Counted from the stretch's first letter, positions 1-10,082 are shown. The stretch is 64,000 bases of DNA from Runella sp. SP2 (GCF_003711225.1 NZ_CP031030.1:5270001-5334000); one strand, 5' to 3'. Translations and numbers: made by a program. The notes: generated by a model not told the origin, from the sequence alone.

Positions 1-1881
1 CGTCAACTCCAACCAATGCGTCGCTTTCCGACGGAAGGTGGGAACTGGTACTTGGTCGCGGCCTGTGAGGAAATCGATGGTGTGGGATACAGGTACTTGG
101 TCGTCGTTCTGTCCTCGTAATTCGTCATTATTAATTTCCTCCCAACTCCCCTGCCAAACCACTTCTCCACCCAAATTTCCTGCATCTGGGCCGATGTCGA
201 TGATTTGATCGGCGGCGCGCATGACTTCTTCCTCGTGTTCAACCACAATTACGGTATTGCCCATGTCGCGCAGTGACTCCAACACACTTACTAACTTTCG
301 GGTATCACGCGGGTGAAGGCCAATGCTTGGTTCGTCCAAAATGTACATTGAACCTACCAAGGCACTACCCAATGACGTTGCCAACTTAATCCGTTGAAAT
401 TCTCCGCCTGAAAGCGAATTAGTAAGACGGTTGAGCGTCAAATAACCTAGCCCCACGCGGTTCATGTATTCCAAACGGTTTTCAATTTCAATCAAAATTC
501 GTTTGGCCACGCCGTATTGAAAATCGGGTAAAGTGAGGTTTTGGAAAAATTGTAACACCTCCGAAATTGGCATCAAAACCAAGTCAGTAATGGAAGTACC
601 ATTTATTTTTACGTAACTCGCATCCTGACGCAAACGAGAGCCTCGACATTCGGGGCAGTTGGTTCGACCTCGGTATCGCGACAACATCACACGGTATTGT
701 ACTTTGTGCGTCTGCGATTCTAAATGGTCAAAAAAGGCCGTTAGACCCTCAAAATAGCTATTTCCCGTCCAAAGTAACGCTTTCTGGTCTTCGGTTAAAT
801 CTTTATAAGCACGATGGATGGGGAAATCAAAACGGATACCGTGACGAAGCAAAGGCGCTAACCATTCGCTCATTTTTTCGGAACGCCAAGGGGCAATTGC
901 TCCCTCAAATACCGAAAGATTTTTATCGGGAATCACCAGTTCGGGGTCTAGCCCCAGTACTTTTCCAAAACCTTCGCAGCGTTTGCAAGCGCCGTAAGGG
1001 TTATTAAAGCTGAAAAGATTAACGCTAGGTTCTTCAAATTTTAGCCCATCTAATTCAAACTTATCAGAAAACGAACGTTTTTCTCCGCCGACCACTTTTA
1101 TCCAGCACAACCCTTCTCCTTCAAAAAAGGCCGTTTGTACCGAATCCGAAAGACGGAAAAGCGTATCTTCGTCCTCGTGCTTAATGGCCGCTCGGTCCAC
1201 CAAAATAAATAGCTCCGTTCCCTCCAAAGCTCCTTCAACGTTGCCTTCTTCCAGTAGTTCCTCAATCGAACGTGTTTCGTCACTTACCACGATTCGCGTA
1301 TAGCCTTTGGAAAGTAGAATGGTTAATTCTTGTTCGAGCGTACGATTTTCTTTGATGATAAGCGGCGCCAAAACCATTGCCCGCGTCCCTTCCTCGTGGC
1401 CCATGAGGTAATTGACCACGTCGGTCACCGTGTCTTTGCGCACAATTTCTCCCGAAATAGGCGAGTGAGTTACCCCAATTCGGGCAAAAAGTAATTTCAA
1501 ATAATCGTAGATTTCAGTGGTCGTCCCCACCGTTGAGCGTGGATTTCGGGTATTGACTTTCTGTTCGATGGCTACCGCAGGCGAGATTCCCTTGATGTAA
1601 TCCACTTCGGGCTTTTCCATTCTCCCCAAAAACTGACGGGCATAACTGCTCAAGCTTTCGACGTACATGCGCTGGCCTTCGGCAAAAAGTGTATCGAACG
1701 CCAACGATGATTTGCCCGACCCCGACACACCCGTTACAACAACGAGTTTGTTTCGTGGAATGGCCACATCAATATTTTTGAGATTATTTACTCGCGCTCC
1801 TTTGATGAGGATAAATTTTTTGGGGTCTAGTCCTTCAAAATCAGAAGAAGATACAGTCGGATTACTTGTCGTTTGATTCAT
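1..1881 (-). CDS. uvrA: UvrA, excinuclease ABC subunit A (C-terminal part beyond window edge)
   Basis: DNA-damage recognition ATPase of the UvrABC nucleotide-excision repair complex. The gene runs leftward and is cut by the window edge: 627 codons of an expected 940 or so are visible. The ATG at 1879-1881 is the first Met of the open frame and is followed by the family-typical start. Visible marks are the first Walker A motif GVSGSGKSS (residues 51-59), the [15 protein letters not shown] segment that follows it, a Cys pair in [11 protein letters not shown], a zinc-finger pair in [11 protein letters not shown], the ABC signature [12 protein letters not shown] and a Walker B region ending [12 protein letters not shown]. 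The second ATPase half lies outside the window. The next gene upstream (CBS protein, same strand) is separated by an intrinsic terminator, so uvrA probably has its own promoter. Confidence 0.97.
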   Translation of the reverse strand, partial: MNQTTSNPTVSSSDFEGLDPKKFILIKGARVNNLKNIDVAIPRNKLVVVTGVSGSGKSSLAFDTLFAEGQRMYVESLSSYARQFLGRMEKPEVDYIKGISPAVAIEQKVNTRNPRSTVGTTTEIYDYLKLLFARIGVTHSPISGEIVRKDTVTDVVNYLMGHEEGTRAMVLAPLIIKENRTLEQELTILLSKGYTRIVVSDETRSIEELLEEGNVEGALEGTELFILVDRAAIKHEDEDTLFRLSDSVQTAFFEGEGLCWIKVVGGEKRSFSDKFELDGLKFEEPSVNLFSFNNPYGACKRCEGFGKVLGLDPELVIPDKNLSVFEGAIAPWRSEKMSEWLAPLLRHGIRFDFPIHRAYKDLTEDQKALLWTGNSYFEGLTAFFDHLESQTHKVQYRVMLSRYRGRTNCPECRGSRLRQDASYVKINGTSITDLVLMPISEVLQFFQNLTLPDFQYGVAKRILIEIENRLEYMNRVGLGYLTLNRLTNSLSGGEFQRIKLATSLGSALVGSMYILDEPSIGLHPRDTRKLVSVLESLRDMGNTVIVVEHEEEVMRAADQIIDIGPDAGNLGGEVVWQGSWEEINNDELRGQNDDQVPVSHTIDFLTGRDQVPVPTFRRKATHWLELT

Positions 1882-1963
1882 TGGGCTGGTTTGCAAAACT
1901 CACAAAAGTAGGGAAAACGGCTCCGATATACTAACAATCGCTGAGGTGAGTTCTGGGGTTATA

Positions 1964-2004
1964 ACAAAAAATCGGAGCAATTTGTCTCTTGACAAACTGC
2001 TCCG
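1964..2004 (-). terminator. Rho-independent terminator after the CBS-domain gene
   Basis: On the minus strand a stem CGGAGCA-x-TTTGTC pairs with GACAAA-x-TGCTCCG across a 4-nt loop (1973-2004). It is followed by a T tract (A run at 1964-1970 on the plus strand). It lies 25 bases past the stop of the CBS gene and before uvrA. Confidence 0.85.
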
Positions 2005-2028
2005 ACCGAAAGAATGTTTGATTGACTG

Positions 2029-2445
2029 CTAGTATTGTTCCAATAAGTACTTAATGACGTCCGTAGTGGTCACAATTCCAACGAGTTGACCATTTTCTAT
2101 AACTGGCAAGGCGTGGTATTCTTCCGAAGCTAGAATTTCTGCCACTTCTCTAATACTCAAAGCTGCCTCTACCGTACGAGGTTTCTGGGTCATTACTTGT
2201 GAAATACTCAACATTTCCAAAATGGCTTCGTCCGCGCCTTCTTGATTTTCAAACAACGAACTGAAGGTCAAACGATTGATGTCGGTACTGCTGATGATTC
2301 CCACCACGTCGTGGCCTTCCAATACTGGAACGTGTCGAATGTGGTTTTTCTTTACTAAGTCAATAACATCATGCAAATCGTCGGAAACTTGAACAGTGGC
2401 TACGTTTTTGGTCATGATGTGCGAAATTGGTTCTCTTCTTTTCAT
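2029..2445 (-). CDS. CBS-domain pair protein
   Basis: A 138-residue protein made of two CBS modules and nothing else. The first covers about residues 8-60 (HVPVLEGHDVVGIISSTDI), the second about 78-138 (LPVIENGQLVGIVTTTDVI). CBS pairs bind adenine nucleotides and usually sense cellular energy or regulate a partner enzyme or channel. Stand-alone pairs like this have no assigned reaction. The ATG at 2445 is the only good start. The gene is monocistronic by appearance: a terminator follows at 1964-2004, and the fasciclin gene upstream ends at 2555 with a 109-base gap. The partner cannot be told from the neighbourhood. Confidence 0.9.
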   Translation of the reverse strand: MKRREPISHIMTKNVATVQVSDDLHDVIDLVKKNHIRHVPVLEGHDVVGIISSTDINRLTFSSLFENQEGADEAILEMLSISQVMTQKPRTVEAALSIREVAEILASEEYHALPVIENGQLVGIVTTTDVIKYLLEQY

Positions 2446-2554
2446 TGGGAGGATTGATTTATTGTGATGAACAATAGTACCCTCTTTTTGACAGAACCTT
2501 TATGACCAATACTACCGTTTTACCCTGCTTTTAATCATGTTTCCCAAAAATCGC

Positions 2555-3514
2555 TTATGGTAGTATCACGCGGTCAATAACGTGAATAACGCCGTTGGTA
2601 GCAACAACATCAGCCGAAGTGACTGTGGCATTGTTTGTTCCGTTTCCAGCTCCACGCACTTGTACTGTCGAACCCAATGTCACGGTAAGTGGTGCTTGGC
2701 CTGCCGACGCAACTGTACCTGCTACGAGGTTGGTAGAAAAAACTCGGCCAGCTACAACGTGGGCAAGCAATACGTTGGTCAAGGTAGTCAAAGTAGCGCC
2801 GCTTGCTGCATTAATCGCATCAATGCTGTTGAACGGAGTAGCTTGAAAGGCCGCATTGGTAGGAGCAAATACTGTGTAAGGCGAGCTACCTGTTAACACG
2901 GCAGTTACCGTTGCACCCACTGCTGGATTTGCTTGAATCACTTTGTTGAGCGCCGCTACCAAAAACGTAAAGTTGGTATTTCCCTGCGCCACTTGGAGCA
3001 AGTTGCCCGCAGGTGGCAACAAAACGCGGTTGATTACATGGATAACCCCGTTGTCAGCAGCGACATCAGCGGCTACTACTCGAGCTCCGTTGATAGACAC
3101 CCCGCCAGTGCCTTTCGTAATGTACGCTTTTCCTCCACTCAACGTAGTCACTTCTGTGTTGCTTGCCGTAGGGAGGTCGGTTGAAAGGTTTTTTGTTGCT
3201 AAAACGTGGTACTGCAACACCGCTTTGAGCGTATTTACATCCAAACCATTAACCGTGGCAAGGTCTAATCCAGACGCCGTAAATGCTGCATCGTTTGGTG
3301 CAAAAACGGTCAAAGTACCTGCCCGCAACGCATCGGCTAGTCCAGCACGGCTCACAGCTGCCCGTAAGATTGTGAAGTCATTGTTTTGAAGAACTACGTC
3401 AGTAATGGTGTTGGAAGTAGGCTCATCTTTCTCACAGCTCATTAAGAAGAGGCTGCTCACTAAAACTGTCAATGCCAGTGAAACTGTTTTGAGTGTTTTC
3501 CAATAGATGTTCAT
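2555..3514 (-). CDS. Fasciclin (FAS1) repeat lipoprotein
   Basis: Cell-surface or periplasmic lipoprotein of 319 residues with two FAS1 domains, an adhesion-type fold of uncertain ligand. The start at 3512-3514 is preferred over an in-frame ATG 17 codons upstream because it gives a normal lipoprotein signal: basic N-terminus, hydrophobic stretch, and the lipobox LMSC followed by acidic residues. Each FAS1 domain carries the expected H1-like segment (TVFAPNDAAF and TVFAPTNAAF) and H2-like segment (NGVIHVINRVLLP and NGVIHVIDRVILP). The protein ends directly at the second H2 box. Immediate neighbours (CBS protein, gcvP) are unrelated, and a terminator at 3635-3679 isolates it from gcvP. Confidence 0.93.
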   Translation of the reverse strand: MNIYWKTLKTVSLALTVLVSSLFLMSCEKDEPTSNTITDVVLQNNDFTILRAAVSRAGLADALRAGTLTVFAPNDAAFTASGLDLATVNGLDVNTLKAVLQYHVLATKNLSTDLPTASNTEVTTLSGGKAYITKGTGGVSINGARVVAADVAADNGVIHVINRVLLPPAGNLLQVAQGNTNFTFLVAALNKVIQANPAVGATVTAVLTGSSPYTVFAPTNAAFQATPFNSIDAINAASGATLTTLTNVLLAHVVAGRVFSTNLVAGTVASAGQAPLTVTLGSTVQVRGAGNGTNNATVTSADVVATNGVIHVIDRVILP

Positions 3515-3634
3515 AGTTTGAAAAAAGTTTGAAAATGGAATGGGTAGATAATTGTTTAAAAACACCTATATAACTTTTTGTCTAAGGCAAATTGTTTAAC
3601 TTTTACTAAAAAAAATTAAACAAATAATAGGCTC

Positions 3635-3679
3635 AAGCAAAAAAATAGGGCTTTCGAACAAGTCGAAAACCCTATTTTT
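3635..3679 (-). terminator. Intrinsic terminator after gcvP
   Basis: Two 17-base arms (3641-3657 and 3663-3679) pair with one mismatch around a 5-nt loop. On the minus strand the stem runs into a T tract (A run at 3639-3645 on the plus strand). It lies 21 bases after the gcvP stop. Confidence 0.85.
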
Positions 3680-3699
3680 CAAGTATTTATGAGCTACCC

Positions 3700-6609
3700 T
3701 TACGCTTCTACCTGTGCGTATTCTTCTACTGGAATACAGGCACAAATTAAGTTACGGTCGCCGTAAGCCGAATCAATACGGCTTACACTTGGCCAAAACT
3801 TATTGAAACGCAAGTGAGGCAATGGGAAGACCGCTTTCTCACGACTGTACGGGCGCTCCCAGTTTTCGGTCAACACAATGCGAGCCGTGTGTGGTGCATT
3901 TTTCAGTACGTTATTTGCCTTGTCAGCCACACCTTCTTCCACTTCACGGATTTCGGCACGGATACTCAACAATGCGTCGCAAAAACGATCTAATTCCGCT
4001 TTTGATTCGGATTCGGTCGGCTCAATCATCAACGTACCTGCCACGGGGAACGACAAGGTTGGTGAGTGGAAACCGTAATCCATCAAACGTTTGGCAAGAT
4101 CTTCGGCTTCGATACCTACGGCTTTGAAAGGACGGCAATCCACAATCATTTCGTGTGCACAACGTCCGTTGGTTCCCGTGTATAAAATTTCAAATTGCCC
4201 TTCCCCCGACAAGCGTTGCTTGATGTAGTTGGCATTAACGATAGCCATTTTGGTCGCATTCGTCAATCCTTCACCTCCCATCATGGCGATGTAGGCATGG
4301 GAAATGGTCAGAATGCTTGCCGAGCCATAAGGTGCCGCAGAAACAGCCCCAGCCCCCCCAATGGGGGAGTTATTTGTTCCCCCATTGGGGGTTAGGGGGC
4401 TGTTAACGTGCCCTGGCAAGTGCGGCACCAAGTGCGCTGCTACGCCAATAGGCCCCATCCCTGGGCCACCACCACCGTGAGGGATACAGAATGTTTTGTG
4501 TAAGTTGAGGTGACACACGTCCGCCCCGATGGTTGCAGGACTTGTAAGTCCTACTTGGGCGTTCATGTTTGCACCGTCCATATAGACTTGTCCACCATGA
4601 CTGTGGATAAGTGAACAGATATCAATAATACTTTCTTCAAACACCCCGTGGGTTGACGGATACGTCACCATCAAACACGAGAGTTCGTTACTGTATTGTT
4701 CCGCTTTTGCTTTCAAGTCTTCAACGTCAATGTTTCCGCGCTCGTCACACTTTGTTACGACTACCTTCATTCCTGCCATTACTGCCGAAGCTGGGTTGGT
4801 ACCATGCGCCGACGACGGAATCAAGGCCACGTTACGGTGACTTTCTCCGCGCGCTTCGTGATAGGCACGAATCGTCAAAAGACCTGCGTATTCACCCTGC
4901 GCTCCTGAGTTAGGTTGAAGTGACATAGCGGCAAAACCTGTGATTTCACAAAGCCAGTCATTTAAGTGCTTGAACAACAACTGGTACCCTTCCGTTTGGA
5001 ACGTGGGAGCAAAGGGGTGCATCTTGCCAAACTCTGGCCAAGTCACTGGAATCATCTCGGCCGTTGCGTTGAGTTTCATCGTACAACTTCCCAACGAAAT
5101 CATCGAGTGAACCAATGATAAATCTTTGTTTTCCAACGACTTCAAGTAACGAAGCATGTCATGCTCTGTATGATAATTGTTGAAAACAGGATGCGTCAAA
5201 TATGCCGATTCCCGCGCTAAGTTGGCAGGCAACGATACTTCTACTTCGTCAGGAACGCTCATTTCGATACCTTCACCCGACGCAGTTGCAAACAAATCCA
5301 ACAATTCAATCAAGTTGGCAAATGTTTTCGCTTCATCAAACGATACTCCTACCGAACCATTGGCATTGTAACGCAAATTGATACCGCGCTTACGAGACTC
5401 TTCTTCAAGCTGTTGTGCATTACGAACATTGACCGTCACGGTATCGAAGTAATTTTGTGTCGCTACTTCGTAACCCATTTCTGAAATGGCATCCGCAAAT
5501 GCCTTTGTCAAGCCTTGGATTTTTGAAGCAATGCTTTTTAAACCTTCTGGCCCGTGATAAACCGCATAAGCAGCGGCCATCACCGAAAGTAATACTTGGG
5601 CGGTACAGATATTTGAGGTAGCTTTTTCACGGCGAATGTGCTGCTCACGCGTTTGCAACGCCATGCGCAACGCACGGTTTCCTTCTGTATCTACCGACAC
5701 GCCAATGATACGCCCTGGAATCTGACGTTTGTAGGCATCCTTGGTGGCAAAAAACGCTGCGTGTGGCCCGCCGTATCCCATCGGAACGCCAAAACGTTGT
5801 GCTGAACCGACTACTACGTCTGCTCCCATTTCACCTGGGGCTTTCAACAACGTAAGGCTCAACAAATCAGCAGCAACCGCCACAAAAATGTTTAATTCGT
5901 GGGCAGCGGCAATAAAGTCAGTATAATCAATGACCTCTCCGTCGGTAGCAGGGTATTGCACCAACACTCCAAAAATGGCAGGGTCAGTCAAATCAACCTT
6001 AGAGTGGTCGCCCACTACGACGTTGATATCCAACGGAGTAGCACGCGTATAAATCAAATCAATGGTTTGTGGGTGGCAACGCTCCGACACAAAAAACGTT
6101 TCCGCTTTCTTCTTAGCTCCTGTACGCAAGCTATGAAGCATTGTCATTGCTTCGGCCGCCGCCGTGGCTTCGTCTAAAAGCGAGGCGTTGGCAATCTCCA
6201 TTCCCGTCAAATCAATCACCGCTGTTTGGAAATTGAGCAACATCTCCAAGCGTCCTTGCGCAATCTCTGCCTGGTACGGTGTGTAAGCCGTGTACCATGC
6301 AGGGTTCTCCAAAATATTACGCAAAATCACGTTAGGAACAATCGTATCGTAATAACCCGTACCGATGTATGACTGGTAAATGCGATTGAGGCGGGCGACT
6401 TTTTTCAAGTCATTGAGGTACTCAAACTCCGATTTGGGAGCGGGCAACTCAAGCGGTCTTGCTAAACGAATAGCAGCAGGAACGGTTTGCTCAATCAACT
6501 CATCGACAGTGCTTACTCCGATGGTCTTTAGCATTTCTTGTAACTCTTCGGGACGTTGGCCGTGGTGACGGCGCTCAAAGGATTCTTGTTGGTGAAGACT
6601 GATTTTCAT
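3700..6609 (-). CDS. gcvP: Glycine dehydrogenase (decarboxylating), P-protein
   Basis: The PLP-dependent P-protein of the glycine cleavage system. It decarboxylates glycine and passes the aminomethyl group to lipoylated H-protein. At 969 residues it is the fused form (N-terminal and C-terminal halves in one chain). The PLP lysine is expected in NLHKTF (K705), followed by the glycine-rich [12 protein letters not shown]. The N-terminus (residues 1-30, ERRHHG) is typical. An unusual stretch at residues 737-753 ([18 protein letters not shown]) is encoded by a GC-rich palindromic repeat at 4351-4401 lying in frame inside the gene. It falls in the segment between PGH and AVSAAP, where E. coli GcvP has about 13 different residues, so it is probably a tolerated surface loop. 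No other gcv genes are adjacent. Confidence 0.96.
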   Translation of the reverse strand: MKISLHQQESFERRHHGQRPEELQEMLKTIGVSTVDELIEQTVPAAIRLARPLELPAPKSEFEYLNDLKKVARLNRIYQSYIGTGYYDTIVPNVILRNILENPAWYTAYTPYQAEIAQGRLEMLLNFQTAVIDLTGMEIANASLLDEATAAAEAMTMLHSLRTGAKKKAETFFVSERCHPQTIDLIYTRATPLDINVVVGDHSKVDLTDPAIFGVLVQYPATDGEVIDYTDFIAAAHELNIFVAVAADLLSLTLLKAPGEMGADVVVGSAQRFGVPMGYGGPHAAFFATKDAYKRQIPGRIIGVSVDTEGNRALRMALQTREQHIRREKATSNICTAQVLLSVMAAAYAVYHGPEGLKSIASKIQGLTKAFADAISEMGYEVATQNYFDTVTVNVRNAQQLEEESRKRGINLRYNANGSVGVSFDEAKTFANLIELLDLFATASGEGIEMSVPDEVEVSLPANLARESAYLTHPVFNNYHTEHDMLRYLKSLENKDLSLVHSMISLGSCTMKLNATAEMIPVTWPEFGKMHPFAPTFQTEGYQLLFKHLNDWLCEITGFAAMSLQPNSGAQGEYAGLLTIRAYHEARGESHRNVALIPSSAHGTNPASAVMAGMKVVVTKCDERGNIDVEDLKAKAEQYSNELSCLMVTYPSTHGVFEESIIDICSLIHSHGGQVYMDGANMNAQVGLTSPATIGADVCHLNLHKTFCIPHGGGGPGMGPIGVAAHLVPHLPGHVNSPLTPNGGTNNSPIGGAGAVSAAPYGSASILTISHAYIAMMGGEGLTNATKMAIVNANYIKQRLSGEGQFEILYTGTNGRCAHEMIVDCRPFKAVGIEAEDLAKRLMDYGFHSPTLSFPVAGTLMIEPTESESKAELDRFCDALLSIRAEIREVEEGVADKANNVLKNAPHTARIVLTENWERPYSREKAVFPLPHLRFNKFWPSVSRIDSAYGDRNLICACIPVEEYAQVEA
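4351..4401. repeat. 51-bp palindromic element in frame inside gcvP
   Basis: The element begins AGCC and ends GGCT. Its right arm reads on the minus strand CAGCCCCCTAACCCCCAATG and on into GGGGGAA. The left arm is the same without about six bases (CCTAAC). Arms are separated by a short AT-rich spacer. It spans exactly 17 codons, so it keeps the gcvP frame. The G/C-run palindrome style is like repeats scattered in intergenic DNA of many Bacteroidota, and a related-looking one lies at 52718-52751. Confidence 0.8.
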
Positions 6610-6778
6610 CCGATTTATCAGAGCGGTCTATTGTGTGTAAGATTTCGCAAAATTAGTCAAAAAAAAGGGTCTTTGTTGCGCCCTTTTCTTGGAAAAACAA
6701 AAACTGAAGGGTAAAGTTTGCGTTTTGGTTTTCCTATTTTACTTTTTGTGGTTAAGATGAGACTATTTCACAAAATCA

Positions 6779-6809
6779 TTGCAACACGCAACGTTTCACG
6801 TTACATTTG
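6779..6809 (+). promoter_or_regulatory. Promoter and candidate HigA operator for higBA
   Basis: A Bacteroidota-type promoter fits here: TTG at 6779-6781, a 20-base spacer, then TACATTTG (TAnnTTTG consensus) at 6802-6809. Between them, overlapping the -7 box, is a perfect inverted repeat AACGT-TTC-ACGTT (6790-6802), the usual position and form of an antitoxin operator. The transcription start would fall near 6815, directly at the higB ATG (6816), so the message may be leaderless. Confidence 0.55.
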
Positions 6810-6815
6810 TGTTCT

Positions 6816-7094
6816 ATGATTATCAATTACCGACACAAAGGGCTAGAATTGTACGCAACCAAAGGTGACCGTTCCAAGTTGCTCGCTGCACATATTCCAA
6901 AAATTCGACTGATTTTAACGCGTCTGGATGCCGCAAGTAGTCCTGAACAAATGAATCAAGTTGGGTATGGGTTTCATGCCCTAAAAGGGGACTTGAAAGG
7001 TTTTTATGCGGTAAAAGTATCTGGGAATTGGCGCATCATTTTCCGTTTTGAAGGTGAAAATGCAATGGATGTAGATTACTTAGACTATCACTAA
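6816..7094 (+). CDS. higB: HigB-family toxin (RelE superfamily)
   Basis: A 92-residue toxin of a type II toxin-antitoxin module in the toxin-first order typical of higBA. The family shows in the start MIINYRHKGLELYATKGDRS, the middle HALKGDLKGFYAVKVSGNWRIIFRFE and the end VDYLDYH. These match HigB/RelE-type mRNA interferases, which cleave mRNA at the ribosome. The ATG at 6816 is chosen because the family begins there; an in-frame TTG at 6807 lies inside the predicted -7 box. The antitoxin gene follows after 11 bases. Regulation is probably by HigA binding the inverted repeat in the promoter. Confidence 0.9.
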   Translation: MIINYRHKGLELYATKGDRSKLLAAHIPKIRLILTRLDAASSPEQMNQVGYGFHALKGDLKGFYAVKVSGNWRIIFRFEGENAMDVDYLDYH

Positions 7095-7105
7095 ACAAAG
7101 AAAAC

Positions 7106-7435
7106 ATGGCTTTATTTGACCCCGCCCATCCTGGCGAACTAATCCGAGAAACATTAGAAGGCTTACGCGAAGAAACCGGACAAAAACTAACTATTGCTGA
7201 AGTAGCAGAAGGATTAGGAACAACACGTAAAACACTATCGGCAATTATCAATGGCAAACAAAGTGTCAGCCCTGAAATGGCCATTCGATTGGGTACTGCT
7301 TTTCCAAACACAAGTGCTGAATTTTGGTTGAAAGCACAAGAAAACTACGACCTCGCAAGAGTACGGCCTAAGGTTGATACAAGCCATATTCGGGTTTTCT
7401 GGAATCCAGCAGGTCTAAATTTCAAACCAGTTTAG
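7106..7435 (+). CDS. higA: HigA-family antitoxin, XRE helix-turn-helix
   Basis: A 109-residue DNA-binding antitoxin that should neutralise the upstream HigB and repress the operon. It opens with the HigA signature PAHPGELIRETLE. The helix-turn-helix covers about residues 28-65 (TIAEVAEGLGTTRKTLSAII, then NGKQSVSPEMAIRL). The C-terminal 30 residues after FWLKAQENYDLAR are family-like, with an extra tail ending FKPV. Nothing appears truncated. The next gene (GH39-like) begins 31 bases downstream on the same strand but is functionally unrelated. Confidence 0.92.
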   Translation: MALFDPAHPGELIRETLEGLREETGQKLTIAEVAEGLGTTRKTLSAIINGKQSVSPEMAIRLGTAFPNTSAEFWLKAQENYDLARVRPKVDTSHIRVFWNPAGLNFKPV

Positions 7436-7466
7436 CGATTAGATAATAGAAATCTTCCAATAATTC

Positions 7467-9146
7467 ATGAAGGATATACTTTACGCAACAGTCGTCTCCC
7501 TGTGCTTATACTGCCAAGTGGCCTTTTCTCAAAATGCGACTTTGCAAATCGACCTTAACAAAGAAATTGGCCCCATGCACCCTGCATGGGCGTGGTTTGG
7601 ATACGACGAGCCCAATTATACCTACATGAAAGACGGCAAAAAACTGCTGTCTGAGCTTTCGGCGCTTAGTCCCGTACCCGTTTATGTTCGTGCTCACAAC
7701 CTACTAACCACAGGCGACGGCACTCCCGCGCTCAAGTGGGGCTCGACCAACGCCTACACCGAAGATGCCCAAGGAAATCCTGTGTATGACTGGACAATTG
7801 TGGATAAAATTTTTGATACGTACGTCGAACGAGGGATGAAGCCGATGGCTCAAATTGGATTTATGCCCGAGGCACTTTCAACCAAGCCCCAGCCCTACCG
7901 CCACCAATGGGCGCCTGGCCAGCACTATACTTCGATTTTTACGGGTTGGACGCACCCTCCTAAAGATTACGCCAAATGGGCCGAATTGGTCTATCAGTGG
8001 GTAAAACATTCGGTAGAACGTTACGGCAAAAAAGAAGTAGAAAGCTGGTATTGGGAACTATGGAACGAACCCGATAGCCCTTACTGGGGCGGTACGGTGC
8101 AGGAATATTGCAAGTTGTACGATTACTCAGTCGATGCCGTTCGGCGCGCACTGCCAACGGCCAAAATCGGCGGCCCTCACGTCACAGGCCCTGCGGGGCG
8201 TCGTGGTGGTGATTTTTTGAAAAAATTCTTGAAACACTGTGTTTCTGATACCAATTATGTGACGGGTAAAATCGGCACTCCCCTCGATTTTATTGCGTTT
8301 CATGCCAAAGGGGCACCCAAACTTGTCAATGGCCATGTACAAATGAACATGGGAACGCAGCTTCGCGATATTTCAACGGGTTTCCAGATAGTCGCTTCTT
8401 TTCCCGAGTTAAAGCACTTACCCATCGTCATCGGAGAGTCTGACCCCGAAGGCTGTGCAGCCTGTGGCATGAAAACCGACCCGCAAAATGCCTACCGCAA
8501 CGGCACCATGTATTCAAGCTACACCGCCGCGTCTTTTGCCCGAAAATACGCCTTGGCCGACCTCCATCAAGTCAATTTTAAAGGCGCCGTCTCGTGGTCA
8601 TTTGAGTTTGAAGACCAACCCTGGTTTTATGGTTTCCGTGATTTGGCCACCAACGGCGTGAACAAACCCGTACTGAACGTATTTCGGATGTTTGGCAAAA
8701 TGAGCGGTCAACGCGTAGATGTTAAAGGAAACTTCATGTATCCCACCTTGACGGTTCGGGATTCGAGCGTACGAAGAAGTACACCTGATATTGGCGGATT
8801 AGCCGCAAAAGATAAAAGAAAAGCGTCGGTCATGCTTTGGAACTATCACGATGACGATATCCCCTCTGCTATGGCCAATGTTGAGCTAACCTTCAAAAAT
8901 ATTCCTGCCAAAAAAGTCAAAATCACCCACTACCGCATCGACAGCCAACACAGCAACAGCTACGAGGTCTGGAAAAAAATGGGTTCTCCCGCCAACCCAA
9001 CACCCGAACAAATCAAGGAACTGGAGAAAGCGGGGCAGTTAGCGAAGCTAGGCGCCCCTCAAACCCAAACCGTTCAAAATAATCAGCTGATTATTACCAC
9101 TTCTTTGGAGCGTCAAGGAGTGGGATTGGTGACGTTGGAGTGGTAA
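7467..9146 (+). CDS. Secreted GH39-like glycosidase
   Basis: A 559-residue secreted glycoside hydrolase resembling family GH39 (beta-xylosidase and alpha-L-iduronidase type, clan A). Residues 1-21 form a signal peptide ending VAFSQ. The TIM barrel covers about residues 30-420. The expected acid/base glutamate is E201 in WNEPD, and the nucleophile E324 in GESDPEG; both lie where clan A predicts. A small beta-rich domain follows to the C-terminus, ending in the accessory-sheet motif VGLVTLEW common in GH39. Substrate is unknown; an aryl- or xylan-type beta-glycoside is a guess from the family. It is not next to the PUL, and the crotonase gene converges on it with a 7-base gap. Confidence 0.85.
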   Translation: MKDILYATVVSLCLYCQVAFSQNATLQIDLNKEIGPMHPAWAWFGYDEPNYTYMKDGKKLLSELSALSPVPVYVRAHNLLTTGDGTPALKWGSTNAYTEDAQGNPVYDWTIVDKIFDTYVERGMKPMAQIGFMPEALSTKPQPYRHQWAPGQHYTSIFTGWTHPPKDYAKWAELVYQWVKHSVERYGKKEVESWYWELWNEPDSPYWGGTVQEYCKLYDYSVDAVRRALPTAKIGGPHVTGPAGRRGGDFLKKFLKHCVSDTNYVTGKIGTPLDFIAFHAKGAPKLVNGHVQMNMGTQLRDISTGFQIVASFPELKHLPIVIGESDPEGCAACGMKTDPQNAYRNGTMYSSYTAASFARKYALADLHQVNFKGAVSWSFEFEDQPWFYGFRDLATNGVNKPVLNVFRMFGKMSGQRVDVKGNFMYPTLTVRDSSVRRSTPDIGGLAAKDKRKASVMLWNYHDDDIPSAMANVELTFKNIPAKKVKITHYRIDSQHSNSYEVWKKMGSPANPTPEQIKELEKAGQLAKLGAPQTQTVQNNQLIITTSLERQGVGLVTLEW

Positions 9147-9153
9147 ATTGGGA

Positions 9154-9915
9154 CTACTTATTCTTCTCAAAATTCCTCAAAAACTCCTCGCGGTCGGTGA
9201 TTTTAAAATCGGCTTGCCATTCGTATTCTAAGCCTCGGTGAAGGCCATGTTCCGCCCCGAAATAATACATGTTTTTCATGGCGGCGATGGTCTGCGCCGA
9301 ATTACCTTTTATTTTTTCAACTACCTGGTTTACTGTCGTTTCTAAGTCCGACAAAGGCACTGACTTGTTTACCAACCCTATCCGCTCAGCCTCTTTGCCC
9401 GACACGGGTTGAGCCGTAAACGAAAGCTCCATTGCTTTCATCAAACCGATTTTTTGTTGAAGGCGTTGGGTCATTCCCCATTTGGGGGCAATCCCCCACT
9501 TGGTATGCGTGTCCCCGATTTGGGCTTCGTCGGCCGCATACACTAAGTCAAAGGCAAGCATCAATTCGGTAGCGCCCGTGTAACAGTGTCCATTGACTTG
9601 GGCAATTGTTACTTGTGGCATTGCCTGTAAGGTCAGAATAAAAGCCGCGCCCATTTCCATTACTTCAAAGTTAGAAAAGTGCCCGCCTTCAATGCTTTCA
9701 TTCAACGCTTTCAGGTCAACCCCTGCCGACCATGCCCGTCCAGCCCCCGTAACGACAAACAACTTAATAGATTCATCCAGCGACACTTTTCGTGCTACAT
9801 CTGCTAATTCGGCGATAAGATTCGGGCTGAGGGCGTTCAACACCGACGGACGATTAAGGGTTACTTTGGCCACTCCTGCTTCTTGCGAAAAGAGAATATC
9901 TTGGTACGTTGTCAT
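9154..9915 (-). CDS. Enoyl-CoA hydratase/isomerase family protein (crotonase fold)
   Basis: A 253-residue crotonase-fold enzyme acting on acyl-CoA thioesters. The oxyanion-hole segments are visible: AGRAWSAGVDLKAL around residue 60 and HCYTGATELMLAFDLVYAAD around 110. The second catalytic position region reads GDTHTKWGIAPKWG. The usual first catalytic Glu of true hydratases, expected in the segment around GATEL, is plausibly present, but the reaction (hydratase, isomerase or hydrolase) cannot be fixed from sequence. The start at 9915 matches the family length. No other fatty-acid genes are adjacent. Confidence 0.88.
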   Translation of the reverse strand: MTTYQDILFSQEAGVAKVTLNRPSVLNALSPNLIAELADVARKVSLDESIKLFVVTGAGRAWSAGVDLKALNESIEGGHFSNFEVMEMGAAFILTLQAMPQVTIAQVNGHCYTGATELMLAFDLVYAADEAQIGDTHTKWGIAPKWGMTQRLQQKIGLMKAMELSFTAQPVSGKEAERIGLVNKSVPLSDLETTVNQVVEKIKGNSAQTIAAMKNMYYFGAEHGLHRGLEYEWQADFKITDREEFLRNFEKNK

Positions 9916-10074
9916 ATTTTTCTCGATTAATCTTTCTTAAATATCTGCATTTCTAACCGTAAAACGCTCATTTGCTGGCACATTTTTAGCTAGATTATTT
10001 ACGGAGTAAAACAATTTCGTCGCTTAAAATCGTTTCTAAAATTGGAGAATCAGCCCTCCGAGACATTTTAATCG

Positions 10075-10082
10075 TAACTTTG
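10075..10082 (+). promoter_or_regulatory. Candidate -7 promoter box (TAACTTTG)
   Basis: The box matches the Bacteroidota TAnnTTTG consensus exactly and is followed by CGGCCGC. It sits 66 bases before the start of the glycosyltransferase at 10148. A clear -33 TTG at the expected spacing is not seen. Confidence 0.45.

Noticed and set aside
2943-3389. Rightward 148-codon open frame across the fasciclin gene
   Set aside because: It is the antisense shadow of the FAS1 coding sequence, with no start signal or homology.
2555-3565. Longer fasciclin start at 3565
   Set aside because: The extra 17 residues would bury the lipobox signal, so the start at 3514 is preferred.
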